Shown here in pieces: positions 48,105-57,400 of a DNA stretch of 64,000 nucleotides. The first letter of the stretch is position 1, and every line of letters starts with the position of its first letter. This DNA comes from Novimethylophilus kurashikiensis (GTDB taxonomy: Bacteria > Pseudomonadota > Gammaproteobacteria > Burkholderiales > Methylophilaceae), in the NCBI RefSeq assembly GCF_003112435.1, contig NZ_BDOQ01000013.1, forward strand, positions 173,416-237,415. The letters are read 5' to 3'. The position numbers and the translations under genes are program-made. The notes beneath the pieces were generated by a model that searched no databases, was not told the DNA's origin, and saw only the letters and a list, made by a program, of their open reading frames with translations.

Positions 48105-48527
48105 ATGAAGAAGTTCGCATTTTTTGCTGCTGTTCTGGCAGCGAGCCTGTCTGCACAGGCGCAACCAGCTTTCACCGGCACCGATTACAGCGGTGTCTAC
48201 GATTGCACCGGCAACGACGCGCATGAGGGCAAGTACACGGGTACCGTCACGCTGAAGCTCAACAAAACCCAAAGCACGGGCAAATACGGCGCATACGACT
48301 TCAAGCTGGAAGTGCCGGGTTTTGGCGTGTATCCGGGCGAAGCCGCCGCCGAGGGCGACAAACTGGCTATCCACTTCGGTCTCAACCAACCTAATTCTCA
48401 GGACCACGGCACCGGCATCGCCACTATCAAGAAGAACAAGCAAGGCAAGCTGGCCTTTACCAAGTACTACTACGAGCCGGAGTACAAGGGCGGCAACTAC
48501 GGCACCGAAGCGTGCGTGAAGAAGTAA
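48105..48527 (+). CDS. Secreted/periplasmic protein of unknown function
   Basis: The 140-residue protein has a clear signal peptide (MKKFAFFAAVLAASLSAQAQ, cleaved before PAFTG) and a compact mature part starting TDYSGVYDCTGNDAHEG with two Cys (YDCTG and EACVKK near the end) that may form a disulfide. It looks like a small beta-rich, lipocalin-like domain, but I do not recognise the family. A TATAAT at 48071-48076 is a plausible -10 element, without a good -35. The next small gene begins two bases after its stop, so they are probably co-transcribed. Confidence 0.75.
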   Translation: MKKFAFFAAVLAASLSAQAQPAFTGTDYSGVYDCTGNDAHEGKYTGTVTLKLNKTQSTGKYGAYDFKLEVPGFGVYPGEAAAEGDKLAIHFGLNQPNSQDHGTGIATIKKNKQGKLAFTKYYYEPEYKGGNYGTEACVKK

Positions 48528-48528
48528 C

Positions 48529-48747
48529 ATGGACATGCCGAGCCCAGCCAATCTGTTCGGCATGCTGGTATTCGGCATTGTCGGGCTCGCCGCATTCCGC
48601 TACGGCAAAAAGCGGCATAGCGGCTTGCCCATGATCATCGGGACACTCTTGATGGTCTACCCTTATTTCGTTTCGACCACTGTGTTGATGTACCTCGTCG
48701 GCCTGGCCTTGTGCGCCGGGCTGTATTTTTTGCGGGACCGTTTTTGA
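48529..48747 (+). CDS. Small conserved-looking membrane protein
   Basis: The 72-residue protein has three hydrophobic segments (ANLFGMLVFGIVGLAAFRY, LPMIIGTLLMVYPYFVS, VLMYLVGLALCAGLYFL) and basic loops, with start and stop tightly coupled to both neighbours (TGATG overlap with the methyltransferase). Tight coupling supports a real gene. The function is unknown. Confidence 0.7.
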   Translation: MDMPSPANLFGMLVFGIVGLAAFRYGKKRHSGLPMIIGTLLMVYPYFVSTTVLMYLVGLALCAGLYFLRDRF

Positions 48748-49550
48748 TGCACGACATACGCCCCGGGCAATCCATCGAACTGCTTAAGGAGCTCCATATC
48801 CTGACGCGCGACGGCAAGCTCAACCAGGACAGCCGCCGCAAGCTCAAGCAGATTTACCACCTGTACCAGTTCATCGAGCCGCTGCTCCAGGATTTGGGGC
48901 AAGACATTGCGCTGGTGGACCATGGTGCAGGCAAGTCGTACCTGGGCTTTATCCTCTACGACCTGTTTTTCAAGGAACGCCAGGATCAGTCCCATATTTA
49001 CGGGATCGAAACACGTGAGGAACTGGTGCAGAAGTCTCTCGAACTGGCGCAGCAGCTCGGTTTCGAGCGCATGAGCTTTCTGCATCTCTCGGTGGCGGAC
49101 TCCATCGTCTCCAAGGCATTGCCGGATCAAGTCGATATCGTCACCGCGCTGCACGCTTGCAATACGGCGACCGACGACGCCATCCGATTTGCGCTGGAAA
49201 AGCACGCCAAATACGTCGTGTTGGTGCCGTGCTGCCAGGCGGAGATCGCCGCCGTGCTGCGCAAGAACAAGGGACGGGCGCTCAAGAGCCCGCTCACCGA
49301 AATCTGGCGGCATCCCATGCACACGCGGGAGTTCGGCAGTCACCTCACGAATGTGCTGCGCTGCTTGCAACTCGAAGCCCATGGCTATCAGGTCACGGTC
49401 ACTGAATTGGTCGGCTGGGAACATTCGATGAAGAACGAGCTCATCATTGCCCGCAAGCACCAACAGTCCAATGTCGCTGCAGCGGCGCGTCTGAACGAGA
49501 TTCTGGAAACCTTGGGGCTAGAAGAAATGGCCGAGCGTTTTTATTGTTGA
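48747..49550 (+). CDS. SAM-dependent methyltransferase-like protein
   Basis: The 267-residue protein has a Rossmann methyltransferase motif I variant (ALVDHGAGKSYLGFILYDLF), IYGIETREELVQKS as the acidic strand, and DIVTALHACNTATDDAIRFAL followed by YVVLVPCCQAE. The HACNTATDDAI and VPCCQ motifs resemble the Methyltransf_32 type of RNA- or protein-modifying enzymes. The target is unknown. Its ATG overlaps the stop of the small membrane protein. Confidence 0.8.
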   Translation: MHDIRPGQSIELLKELHILTRDGKLNQDSRRKLKQIYHLYQFIEPLLQDLGQDIALVDHGAGKSYLGFILYDLFFKERQDQSHIYGIETREELVQKSLELAQQLGFERMSFLHLSVADSIVSKALPDQVDIVTALHACNTATDDAIRFALEKHAKYVVLVPCCQAEIAAVLRKNKGRALKSPLTEIWRHPMHTREFGSHLTNVLRCLQLEAHGYQVTVTELVGWEHSMKNELIIARKHQQSNVAAAARLNEILETLGLEEMAERFYC

Positions 49551-49603
49551 ATCGACTGGCGTCGCCAGCGATCTAAAGGCAGGCCTCGCGCCTGAAAATT
49601 TTC

Positions 49604-49822
49604 ATGCAAACCATCGATTTTGAACTCAACGGCGAATTCGTCGAGTTGAACCAACTGCTCAAGCTGGCGGGGCTTTGCGACAGCGGCGGAGCAGGCAAGC
49701 AGATTGTCGCCAGCGGTGACGTGACCGTGGATGGACAACAGGAGTTGCGCAAGACGGCTAAGATCCGCGCAGGGCAAGTGGTTCGCCTCGGTGATGCGGA
49801 AATTCGCGTCAAGGCAGCATGA
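49604..49822 (+). CDS. S4-domain RNA-binding protein (YbcJ-like)
   Basis: The 72-residue protein is essentially one S4 fold: FVELNQLLKLAGLCDSGGAGKQIVASGDVTVDGQQELRKTAKIRAGQVV. Stand-alone S4 proteins of the YbcJ/YaaA type bind structured RNA and are thought to act in ribosome or tRNA quality control. It follows the methyltransferase by about 50 bases on the same strand. Confidence 0.85.
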   Translation: MQTIDFELNGEFVELNQLLKLAGLCDSGGAGKQIVASGDVTVDGQQELRKTAKIRAGQVVRLGDAEIRVKAA

Positions 49823-49848
49823 CGACAAAACTCCTGTACGCTACCCAG

Positions 49849-49876
49849 TTGCAATTCCAGATTAAATTACTAAACT
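49849..49876 (+). promoter_or_regulatory. Putative promoter for the 59-residue gene
   Basis: TTGCAA (49849-49854) and TAAACT (49871-49876) are 16 bases apart. This would give a leader of about 145 bases containing a CCC.GGT-GTC-ACC.GGG hairpin before the small gene. Confidence 0.45.
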
Positions 49877-50028
49877 ATTAATCGTTGGTACGGCCGCACC
49901 AATAAAAATCTTTGGCGTCTTGTTTTGATGCCCTGGTGTCACCGGGGTGTCGATGGGATGACATTGGGCCAGTTCAACATGCGTGGATAAATATTCCAAT
50001 TTCTGGACTTGATGTTTGGAGGTGTGTA

Positions 50029-50208
50029 ATGGATAAGTACAGCAGCATGATGAATTCCCGGAAACTCAACAGAGTTAACACGTCGGCGCTGGTCAAGACG
50101 GCTGGTCTATCCGAGGAATCCAGTCGGCCCGCAGGAGATGCGCGCGTCTCCATGCAGGACCGCAGGAAAATGTCGGACAGACGGCGCGCCAGCAGCATGA
50201 CCGTTTGA
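50029..50208 (+). CDS. Small basic protein of 59 residues, unknown function
   Basis: The ATG at 50029 follows a strong GGAGGTG ribosome-binding site, and a perfect terminator lies 27 bases after the stop, so this is very likely an expressed mono-cistronic unit. The product is hydrophilic, Ser/Arg/Met-rich with a basic C-terminal half (QDRRKMSDRRRAS). It has no Cys and no membrane segment. I do not recognise it. A longer frame from 49912 lacks a ribosome-binding site. Confidence 0.65.
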   Translation: MDKYSSMMNSRKLNRVNTSALVKTAGLSEESSRPAGDARVSMQDRRKMSDRRRASSMTV

Positions 50209-50229
50209 TGTGAACTCAAGGTTGGTAAT

Positions 50230-50263
50230 AAAAAAGGCCCGGAAAGATTTCCGGGCCTTTTTT
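50230..50263. terminator. Bidirectional rho-independent terminator
   Basis: GGCCCGGAA pairs with TTCCGGGCC around AGAT, with A6 on the left and T6 on the right, so it can end both the small gene and the convergent ylqF-arsC gene. Confidence 0.95.
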
Positions 50264-50293
50264 AATTTGAGCGAGGATGAATGGAATGCTGGG

Positions 50294-51499
50294 TTAAAGC
50301 AGTTCCAGGATTTTCTCCGGCGGACGCCCGATGACGGCCTTGTCGCCTACTACCACGATAGGGCGTTCGATTAGCACCGGGTGGGCGATCAGCGCATCCA
50401 GCCAGGCCTCGTCGTCCAGATTTTTTTCGGCATATTCTTGCCGGTAGATTTCCTCGCTATGCCGCACGATGTCGACCGGCTTCATGTCGAGTTTCGTCAA
50501 TAGCGCGCGTAGTTCTTCCTTGGTGGGTGGTTGCTTGAGGTATTCCACTACCTCGGGCTTGATGCCTTTTTCTGCCAGCAGGTCGCAAGCGCCGCGGCTC
50601 TTGGAGCAGCGCGGGTTGTGATAGATGCGGACTTGCATGGCAGCTGCAGCTAGCATGGCAATGCGCGATTCCGGCGATTCCAGGCTGATGCGGCCCAGTA
50701 CGCCAGTGCGGTAATCGACCAGTAGCATGAGCGCGGCTTTTTCGAAATCGACTGCGCCGCCTTTCAAGCGGTAGCCGCGCCGTTGTGCGATGGCTTCGAT
50801 AAGTGCAGTGCCGTCCAGGCCTTCCAGGTCAACCTTGTAGCGTTCAATAAGCAGGTTGGGATAACGCTGGATGAGCAAGTCGGCGAGATAGACCGCGACT
50901 TCTTCCTCGATCACGGCATTGGTGCCGATGGCGTGGCTGGCGGCCAGCATATAGCCGTCGCTTTCGTGTGCGATCTTGGGCCACATCATCCCTGGGGTAT
51001 CGGTCAGGGACATTTGCGCGTTGAGGTCGTAGCGCTGCTGGTGCTTGGTCACGGCCGGCTCGTCGCCGACCTTAGCTACGCGGCGATTGAGCAGGGCGTT
51101 GATGAGCGTGGATTTGCCGACGTTGGGAATGCCCATGATCATCATGCGCAGCGGCTTCAAATTGGTTCCGCGATGCGGGGCCAGGCTGCGGCACAGTTCG
51201 GGAATCTTGGCAGCCTCACCGGGCTTCTTGCAGGAGAGCGCCACGGCCTTTACATTCGGCAGGCGGTTGAAGTAATCGAGCCAGGCCTGGGTCACCGCCG
51301 GGTCGGCGATATCGGCTTTGTTGAGGACCTTTAGGCATGGACGCTGACGTTGCAGGCGCAATTCGTTCAGCATGGGGTTGTGGCTAGCCTCTGGCAGGCG
51401 GGCATCCAGTACTTCGATCACGACATCGGTGGTCTCCATGTTTTCCGCTGCTTTTTTGCGAGCGGAGTTCATGTGACCGGGGAACCATTGAATGGCCAT
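50294..51499 (-). CDS. YlqF/RbgA ribosome-assembly GTPase fused to an ArsC-like reductase
   Basis: The 401-residue protein joins two complete domains. Residues 1 to about 285 are a circularly permuted GTPase: WFPGHMNSARK start, G4 NKAD 60-63, G1 GIPNVGKST 123-131, G3 DTPG 167-170, family of 50S assembly factor RbgA. Residues 289-401 are an ArsC/YffB-fold domain with the catalytic Cys298 in NPRCSKSR and Arg346, Arg379 and Arg392 matching the three arsenate-binding arginines. At the junction Met288 (ATG at 50638) corresponds to the usual ArsC start, without a ribosome-binding site, suggesting loss of a stop codon between adjacent genes. Whether the second domain reduces arsenate is unproven. 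Confidence 0.9.
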   Translation of the reverse strand: MAIQWFPGHMNSARKKAAENMETTDVVIEVLDARLPEASHNPMLNELRLQRQRPCLKVLNKADIADPAVTQAWLDYFNRLPNVKAVALSCKKPGEAAKIPELCRSLAPHRGTNLKPLRMMIMGIPNVGKSTLINALLNRRVAKVGDEPAVTKHQQRYDLNAQMSLTDTPGMMWPKIAHESDGYMLAASHAIGTNAVIEEEVAVYLADLLIQRYPNLLIERYKVDLEGLDGTALIEAIAQRRGYRLKGGAVDFEKAALMLLVDYRTGVLGRISLESPESRIAMLAAAAMQVRIYHNPRCSKSRGACDLLAEKGIKPEVVEYLKQPPTKEELRALLTKLDMKPVDIVRHSEEIYRQEYAEKNLDDEAWLDALIAHPVLIERPIVVVGDKAVIGRPPEKILELL

Positions 51500-51853
51500 G
51501 GGTTTTACTTGCTAATCAAAAGCTTATTTTAGCAGATCGGACATTTATTCGGGCTGCATAACAAGGCGGCGAGAGACCGAAGAAACCGGAAAGTGCCAGG
51601 GGATGATTGCCTAATCTCTGGATTTTTCAGGGAAAATCCTCTATTCTATTGAGTAAGAACAAAGGCAAACTTGCTGAAAGGCAAGGGCGCAAAATTACCG
51701 GCCTAAAGGCAGTGCCAAAGGTAGCGGGGTTGCGGTTCATCATGTCTCTATCCGCCTCTTTCCCTTTCCCTATAGCGCTTCACCTGCGGGTCTGTCAGCA
51801 AAGCCCCTTCTATCCGGCTTGCTGTTGCTACGGAATAACTTACATAAAACGCG
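51500..51853. other. 354-bp region containing the second c-di-GMP riboswitch
   Basis: It holds the divergent starts of ylqF-arsC and the FAD dehydrogenase unit, the aptamer (51648-51742), and a downstream hairpin CAGCAA.GCC/GGCTTGCTG (51796-51823) that may be part of the expression platform. I see no further gene here. Confidence 0.8.
51648..51742 (+). ncRNA. Class I cyclic-di-GMP riboswitch (GEMM-I) upstream of a FAD dehydrogenase
   Basis: Close match to the classic Vc2-type aptamer. AGGCAAAC leads into the hairpin CTTGCT-GAAA-GGCAAG (51670-51685), then GGGCGCAAA, ACCGGCCTAAA with the tetraloop-receptor strand, a short GGCAGTGCC hairpin, and GGTAGCGGGGTTGCGG (51720-51735). GCAAAAUU replaces the usual GCAAAGCC. 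The dehydrogenase start codon is about 118 bases downstream, with no Shine-Dalgarno sequence, leaving room for an expression platform. Confidence 0.92.
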
Positions 51854-53458
51854 ATGTTACGCATCACAGAAATCAAGCTCCCCCTCGATCATCCTGAGAG
51901 TGCCTTGAAGGCCGAAATAATCCGCCGCCTCGGCATTGCTTCGGACGATCTCGTACATTATTCAGTGTTTCGGCGCAGCCACGACGCTCGCAAGCATGAT
52001 GCCATCGTGTTCATCTACAGCGTCGACGTCGAGGTAAAAAACGAGGCGGCGCTGCTGCAGAAATTCAAGAAAAACAATCATATCGGCCTGGCACCGGATA
52101 TGAGCTATCAGTTCGTCGCAAAGGCCCCTGCCACACTCAAGGAACGTCCCGTCGTGATCGGCCTCGGGCCATGCGGGATGTTTGCGGGACTTATCCTGGC
52201 GCAGATGGGCTTCCGGCCCATCATCCTGGAGCGCGGCAAGGCAGTGCGTGAGCGCACCAAGGATACCTGGGGGCTTTGGCGCAAGCACAAGCTTAATCCT
52301 GAATCCAATGTCCAGTTCGGCGAGGGCGGGGCGGGAACGTTCTCCGATGGCAAGCTCTACAGCCAGATCAAGGATCCGAAATACCTCGGCCGCAAGGTGC
52401 TGACCGAGTTCGTCAAGGCTGGCGCACCGCCGGAAATCCTGTACGTCGGACGTCCCCACATCGGTACGTTTCGCCTAGTTGGGATGGTGGAGCAGATTCG
52501 TGCTTCCATCGAGGCCTTGGGCGGCGAAATCCGCTTTCAGTCGCGTGTGGACGATATTGATATCGAAAACGGCAAGGTGCGTGGGGTGAAGCTCGCCAGC
52601 GGCGAATATCTCGAAACCGGCCATGTGGTGCTGGCCCTAGGCCACAGCGCTCGCGACACTTTCCAGATGCTCTACGACCGCGGGGTGTATATTGAAGCCA
52701 AGCCGTTCTCCATCGGTTTCCGCATCGAGCATCCGCAGACCATGATCGACCGCTGCCGGCTCGGCCCCAACGCGGGCAATCCCGTCCTCGGCGCAGCGGA
52801 CTACAAGCTGGTGCACCATTGTTCCAACGGGCGTTCCGTCTACAGTTTCTGCATGTGCCCCGGCGGCACGGTGGTAGCGGCGACTTCCGAGCCCAACCGC
52901 GTAGTGACCAACGGCATGAGCCAGTATTCGCGCAACGAACGCAACGCCAATAGCGGCATTGTGGTGGGAATATCGCCGGAGCAGGACTATCCCGGCCATC
53001 CCCTGGCCGGCATCGAGTTCCAGCGTCGATGGGAGTCGCGTGCGTTCGAACTGGGCGGCGGTACCTATGAGGCGCCGGGGCAACTGGTGGGCGATTTTCT
53101 CGCAGGGCGGCCTTCGACCAAACTGGGCGAAGTCGTGCCGTCCTATACGCCGGGCGTGCATTTGACCGACTTGGCGACCGCATTGCCGGACTATGCCATC
53201 GAGGCTATTCGTGAAGCCCTGCCTGCGTTCGACAAGCAGATCAAGGGGTTTGCTCGCGAAGATGCAGTGCTGACTGGCGTCGAGACGAGGACTTCTTCGC
53301 CTATCCGCATCAAGCGGCACGACGACACGCTGCAAAGTCTCAACGTGCAGGGGCTATATCCGGCAGGCGAGGGCGCTGGGTATGCTGGCGGTATTCTGTC
53401 CGCCGCGGTGGACGGTATTAAAGTGGCCGAAGCCGTGGCTTTGGACATGACGCGTTAA
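51854..53458 (+). CDS. COG2509-type FAD-dependent dehydrogenase of unknown function
   Basis: The 534-residue flavoprotein has an N-terminal domain of about 90 residues (MLRITEIKLPLDHPESALKAEIIRRLGI), then an FAD site VVIGLGPCGMFAGLILAQMGFRPIILERG, QFGEGGAGTFSDGKLYS, and a C-terminal FAD motif YPAGEGAGYAGGILSAAVDGIKVAEAV. The family occurs widely but its substrate is not established. A stop in frame at 51845 fixes the start at 51854. A ribosome-binding site is not visible. The gene is downstream of a c-di-GMP riboswitch, an unexpected target. Confidence 0.9.
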   Translation: MLRITEIKLPLDHPESALKAEIIRRLGIASDDLVHYSVFRRSHDARKHDAIVFIYSVDVEVKNEAALLQKFKKNNHIGLAPDMSYQFVAKAPATLKERPVVIGLGPCGMFAGLILAQMGFRPIILERGKAVRERTKDTWGLWRKHKLNPESNVQFGEGGAGTFSDGKLYSQIKDPKYLGRKVLTEFVKAGAPPEILYVGRPHIGTFRLVGMVEQIRASIEALGGEIRFQSRVDDIDIENGKVRGVKLASGEYLETGHVVLALGHSARDTFQMLYDRGVYIEAKPFSIGFRIEHPQTMIDRCRLGPNAGNPVLGAADYKLVHHCSNGRSVYSFCMCPGGTVVAATSEPNRVVTNGMSQYSRNERNANSGIVVGISPEQDYPGHPLAGIEFQRRWESRAFELGGGTYEAPGQLVGDFLAGRPSTKLGEVVPSYTPGVHLTDLATALPDYAIEAIREALPAFDKQIKGFAREDAVLTGVETRTSSPIRIKRHDDTLQSLNVQGLYPAGEGAGYAGGILSAAVDGIKVAEAVALDMTR

Positions 53459-53503
53459 TTGCAAGCGGCATCACAAACAATAATTCGCAGAAGAACTACA
53501 ACC

Positions 53504-54418
53504 ATGAGCGAAAGACTGAACAAAACCTCTATTTGCTGCATCGTTTTCCTCGATATCGTTGCTTATTCGCAGAAAGCCGATTCCGAGCAGCTCGCCTACA
53601 AAAACCGTTTCAATCAGTTGCTCGCCGATGCCGTTAAAGACATCGCGCAGAACGACCGCATCATTCTCGATACCGGCGACGGTGCTGCGATCGCCATGAT
53701 GGGTTCCCCGGAAGATGCCGTATTCGTCTCCATGACGATCCGCGACGGTATTCTCCAGGGCAACCGAGAGCACCCTGAAGCTCCGCTTTTCGTTCGTATC
53801 GGCATCAATCTCGGACCGGTGCGTGTGGTCAAGGACATCAATGGTCAGATGAGCATCATCGGCGATGGCATCAATGTTGCCCAGCGCATCATGAGTTTTG
53901 CCGAACCCAACCATATCCTGGTTTCTCGATCCTATTATGAAATCGTCTCGCGCCTGAGCGATGAGCTTACGCAAATATTCACCTATTCCGGTATCAAGCA
54001 CGACAAGCATGTGCGCGAGCACGAGGTGTATGCGATTCGGCAGTCCGGCGATGCCCCGGTGGGCGATTCCGCTTGGGCGGAAGATCAGCCTAATGCCCAT
54101 TCAAGGGCTGCTACTGGCTTGTCTAACGGCGTAAAAATCGCCATTTTCGCCAGCCTTCTGCTTGGGTTGGTGGCGATAGGGTTCGGTTTTTCTCGAGTAA
54201 AAACGACCGCAGTAGAACCTGTTGAAGCCGCAGGTAAGCCTACTCAGGCCGCCGAAAAACCCACTCAAGCAACCACCGTCACATCTGAACGCGAACCCAA
54301 AAAAGCCGAATCGCATCAGAACGCTTTCAAGAAGTTTTTCCAGCGTCAAACGACTACGCGTCCATCGAAGGAAAGTAGTGAATGCACTCCGGCGATGCGC
54401 AGCCTCAACCAGTGTTAA
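53504..54418 (+). CDS. Membrane-anchored class III nucleotidyl cyclase-like protein
   Basis: The 304-residue protein starts with a class III cyclase catalytic domain (about 8-180): metal-binding Asp17 in VFLDIVAYSQ and Asp59 in ILDTGDGAAIAM, and the transition-state pair Asn124/Arg128 in IGDGINVAQRIM. One transmembrane helix (about 211-229) follows, then a tail of about 75 residues, Pro/Thr/Lys-rich, with two Cys. Catalytic domain first and membrane anchor last is a less common order. The product (cAMP or cGMP) cannot be told. It begins 46 bases after the FAD dehydrogenase and may share its riboswitch-controlled transcript. Confidence 0.85.
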   Translation: MSERLNKTSICCIVFLDIVAYSQKADSEQLAYKNRFNQLLADAVKDIAQNDRIILDTGDGAAIAMMGSPEDAVFVSMTIRDGILQGNREHPEAPLFVRIGINLGPVRVVKDINGQMSIIGDGINVAQRIMSFAEPNHILVSRSYYEIVSRLSDELTQIFTYSGIKHDKHVREHEVYAIRQSGDAPVGDSAWAEDQPNAHSRAATGLSNGVKIAIFASLLLGLVAIGFGFSRVKTTAVEPVEAAGKPTQAAEKPTQATTVTSEREPKKAESHQNAFKKFFQRQTTTRPSKESSECTPAMRSLNQC

Positions 54419-54460
54419 TGAACCGAGGGCTGGGGAGCGCGTGATAAAATTGCGCCGCTT

Positions 54461-57400
54461 ATGACCCAGTCTTCCTCACTTTCTCCCAAACAATTCATTT
54501 CCCAATTGCAAGCGCAACTGCCGCAATGCATGCTGGCGGATCGCCAGCCGCTGCGCCGCCGTTTGCAGCAGGCCAAGGGCTGGCTCGACCAGGGCAAGCC
54601 GCAGGATCTCGAGCGCATGCCCAAACTATTGGCCGAGATCGCAGCGCAGATGCAGGCTTCCATGGAGAAGCTGCGCGAGCGTATCGCCAATCTGCCCAAG
54701 CCCGAGTTTGCGGATAATCTTCCTGTCAACCAGAAAAAGGACGAGATCGCCGCGGCTATCGCCAAGCATCAAGTCGTCATCGTTTGCGGCGAGACGGGCT
54801 CAGGCAAGACGACGCAGTTGCCCAAGATCTGCCTGGAACTGAAGCGGGGAGCGGCGGGACTGATCGGTCACACCCAGCCTCGACGCATTGCAGCGCGCTC
54901 GGTGGCATCTCGCATCGCTTCCGAGCTTAACTCGCCGCTCGGCCAGACCGTCGGCTACAAGGTGCGTTTTACCGACAAGCTTTCCGGCAGCAGTTACATC
55001 AAGCTCATGACGGACGGCATCCTGCTCGCCGAAACACAGGGTGACCGTTTCCTCGATGCCTACGATACGCTCATCATCGACGAGGCTCACGAGCGCAGCC
55101 TCAACATCGATTTCCTGCTTGGCTACGTCAAGCAGCTACTGCCCAAGCGGCCTGATCTCAAGGTCATCATTACCTCCGCGACCATCGATGCGGATCGATT
55201 TTCGCAGCATTTCGATGGCGCGCCCGTAATCGAAGTCTCGGGTCGTACCTATCCGGTCGAAATCCGCTATCGACCGTTGGGCGGCAGCAAGCAAACGGCA
55301 CAGAAACCCAGCGTGCGGCTGGCGGAAAGCGGCGAGGATACGGTCCACGGTATTCCTCGCAACGAGCCTCTCGCTGGTGCTTTGTCCTGGCTGGAGGAGG
55401 ACGAGCGAGAGGAAAGCATGGAAGCGGCCATCCTCGATGCGGTCGATGACCTTTCCCGCCTCGGTGGCGGCGATATCCTCGTGTTTCTGCCCGGCGAGCG
55501 CGAAATCCGCGATACCGCCGAACATTTAAGGAAGCATCACCCGCCCGGCGCGGAAATCCTGCCGCTGTTTGCGCGACTTTCGCTCGAAGATCAGCAGCGC
55601 GTGTTCAAGCCTTCAGGCGGACGCCGTATCGTGCTGGCGACCAATGTGGCGGAAACCTCGCTCACCGTGCCCGGCATCAAATATGTCATCGATACCGGTC
55701 TGGCCCGCGTCAATCGCTACAGCACGCGCGCCAAGGTCGAGCAGTTGCAGATCGAGAAGATTTCACAGGCGGCTGCGAGGCAGCGTGCCGGCCGTTGCGG
55801 CCGGGTTTCCAACGGCGTTTGCGTCAGGTTGTATTCCGAAGCGGATTTCAACGACCGCCCTGAGTTTACCGATCCTGAAATCCTGCGTTCATCCCTGGCT
55901 TCGGTCATCCTGCGCATGGCAGCGCTCCGGCTTGGCCCCGTCGATGAATTTCCGTTCATTGAAGCACCGTCCTCGCGCCTTGTCGCCGACGGCTACCAGT
56001 TGCTGCGTGAACTGAGTGCGGTAGATGCTGAGCACAAGCTGACGCAGATCGGCAGCCAGCTCGCCAAGCTGCCGCTCGACCCCAAGGTGGGGCGCATGAT
56101 CCTCGCCGCCAAGGCCGAGAACTGCCTCACCGAAATCCTCATCATCGCCAGCGCCTTGGCGATTCAGGACCCGCGTGAGCGGCCCATGGACAAGCGCGAA
56201 GCGGCCGACCGTGCCCATGCTCGCTTTGCCGATGAGCGCTCCGATTTTCTGGGTTTCCTCAAGCTATGGGATTTCTTCGACGAGGCGCTCAAGCACAAGA
56301 AATCCAACCGCCTGCTGGTCAAGGAGTGCCACGATAATTTCCTGTCGTTCCTGCGCCTTAAGGAATGGCGCGAGTTACATGGCCAACTGGCCGGTATCGT
56401 GGCCGACATGGAATTCCGGCCCAACGAGATTCCAGCCGGTTACGATCAAGTGCATCGTGCCTTGCTCGCAGGCTTGCTCGGCAACATCGGCTTCAAGGAC
56501 GGCGAGGCAGACAGCTATTTAGGTGCTCGCGGCATCCGTTTCTCCATCGCCCCGGGTTCCGGTCTCAAGAAAGCACGGCCCAAGTGGATCATGGCAGCCG
56601 AGCTGATGGAAACGGCCAAGCTGTATGCGCGCTGTGTCGCCAAGATCGAACCGGACTGGATAGAGCCGCTGGCGCGAGGCCTCACGCAGAGCCATTATTC
56701 CGATCCGCGCTGGGATCGAAAATTGGCGCAGGTTTCGGCCTGGGAGCGCGTCAGCCTTTACGGTTTGACCATCATTCCCAAGCGCCGCGTGCATTACGGG
56801 CCGATCGACCCCAAGGAGTCGCGCGAGATTTTCATCCGCGAGGCGCTGGCGAACATGGAGTTCGATACCCGTGCATCTTTCTTCGAGCACAACCGTCGGC
56901 TGATCGCGGAAATCGAGGAGCTGGAGCACAAGGCGCGTCGTCAGGACGTGCTGGTGGACGAGCATCAACTTTTCATGTTCTACGATGCCATCGTCCCCCA
57001 AGGTATCGTGAATGGCGCCGGATTCGAGAAATGGCGCCAGGATGCGGAAAAGGCCAATCCCAAGCTGCTGTATCTCACACGCGAAGCTTTGATGCGGCAT
57101 GGGGCGACAGGGGTCACGGAAGCGCAATTTCCCGAGTCCATGCATGTCGTTTCGCCATCCTCCGGCGAAAAGGTCGTGCTGGCGCTCAAATACCGTTTCG
57201 AACCCGGCCACCCGTTGGACGGCGTGACGGCCACGGTGCCGTTGCATCTGCTCAACCAGCTCGACCCTACGCCCATGGAATGGCTGGTGCCGGGCATGAT
57301 CCGCGAAAAGATTACGTACCTCGTCAAGGCGCTGCCCAAGACCTTCCGCCGCGTTTGCGTGCCGGTGCCGGATTTCGTGACGGCATTCCTGGAAACCGTG

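Noticed and set aside
51607..51897. Open frame of 96 codons upstream of the FAD dehydrogenase
   Set aside because: It runs straight through the c-di-GMP aptamer and overlaps the dehydrogenase start in another frame, with no ribosome-binding site; the RNA structure explains the conservation better.
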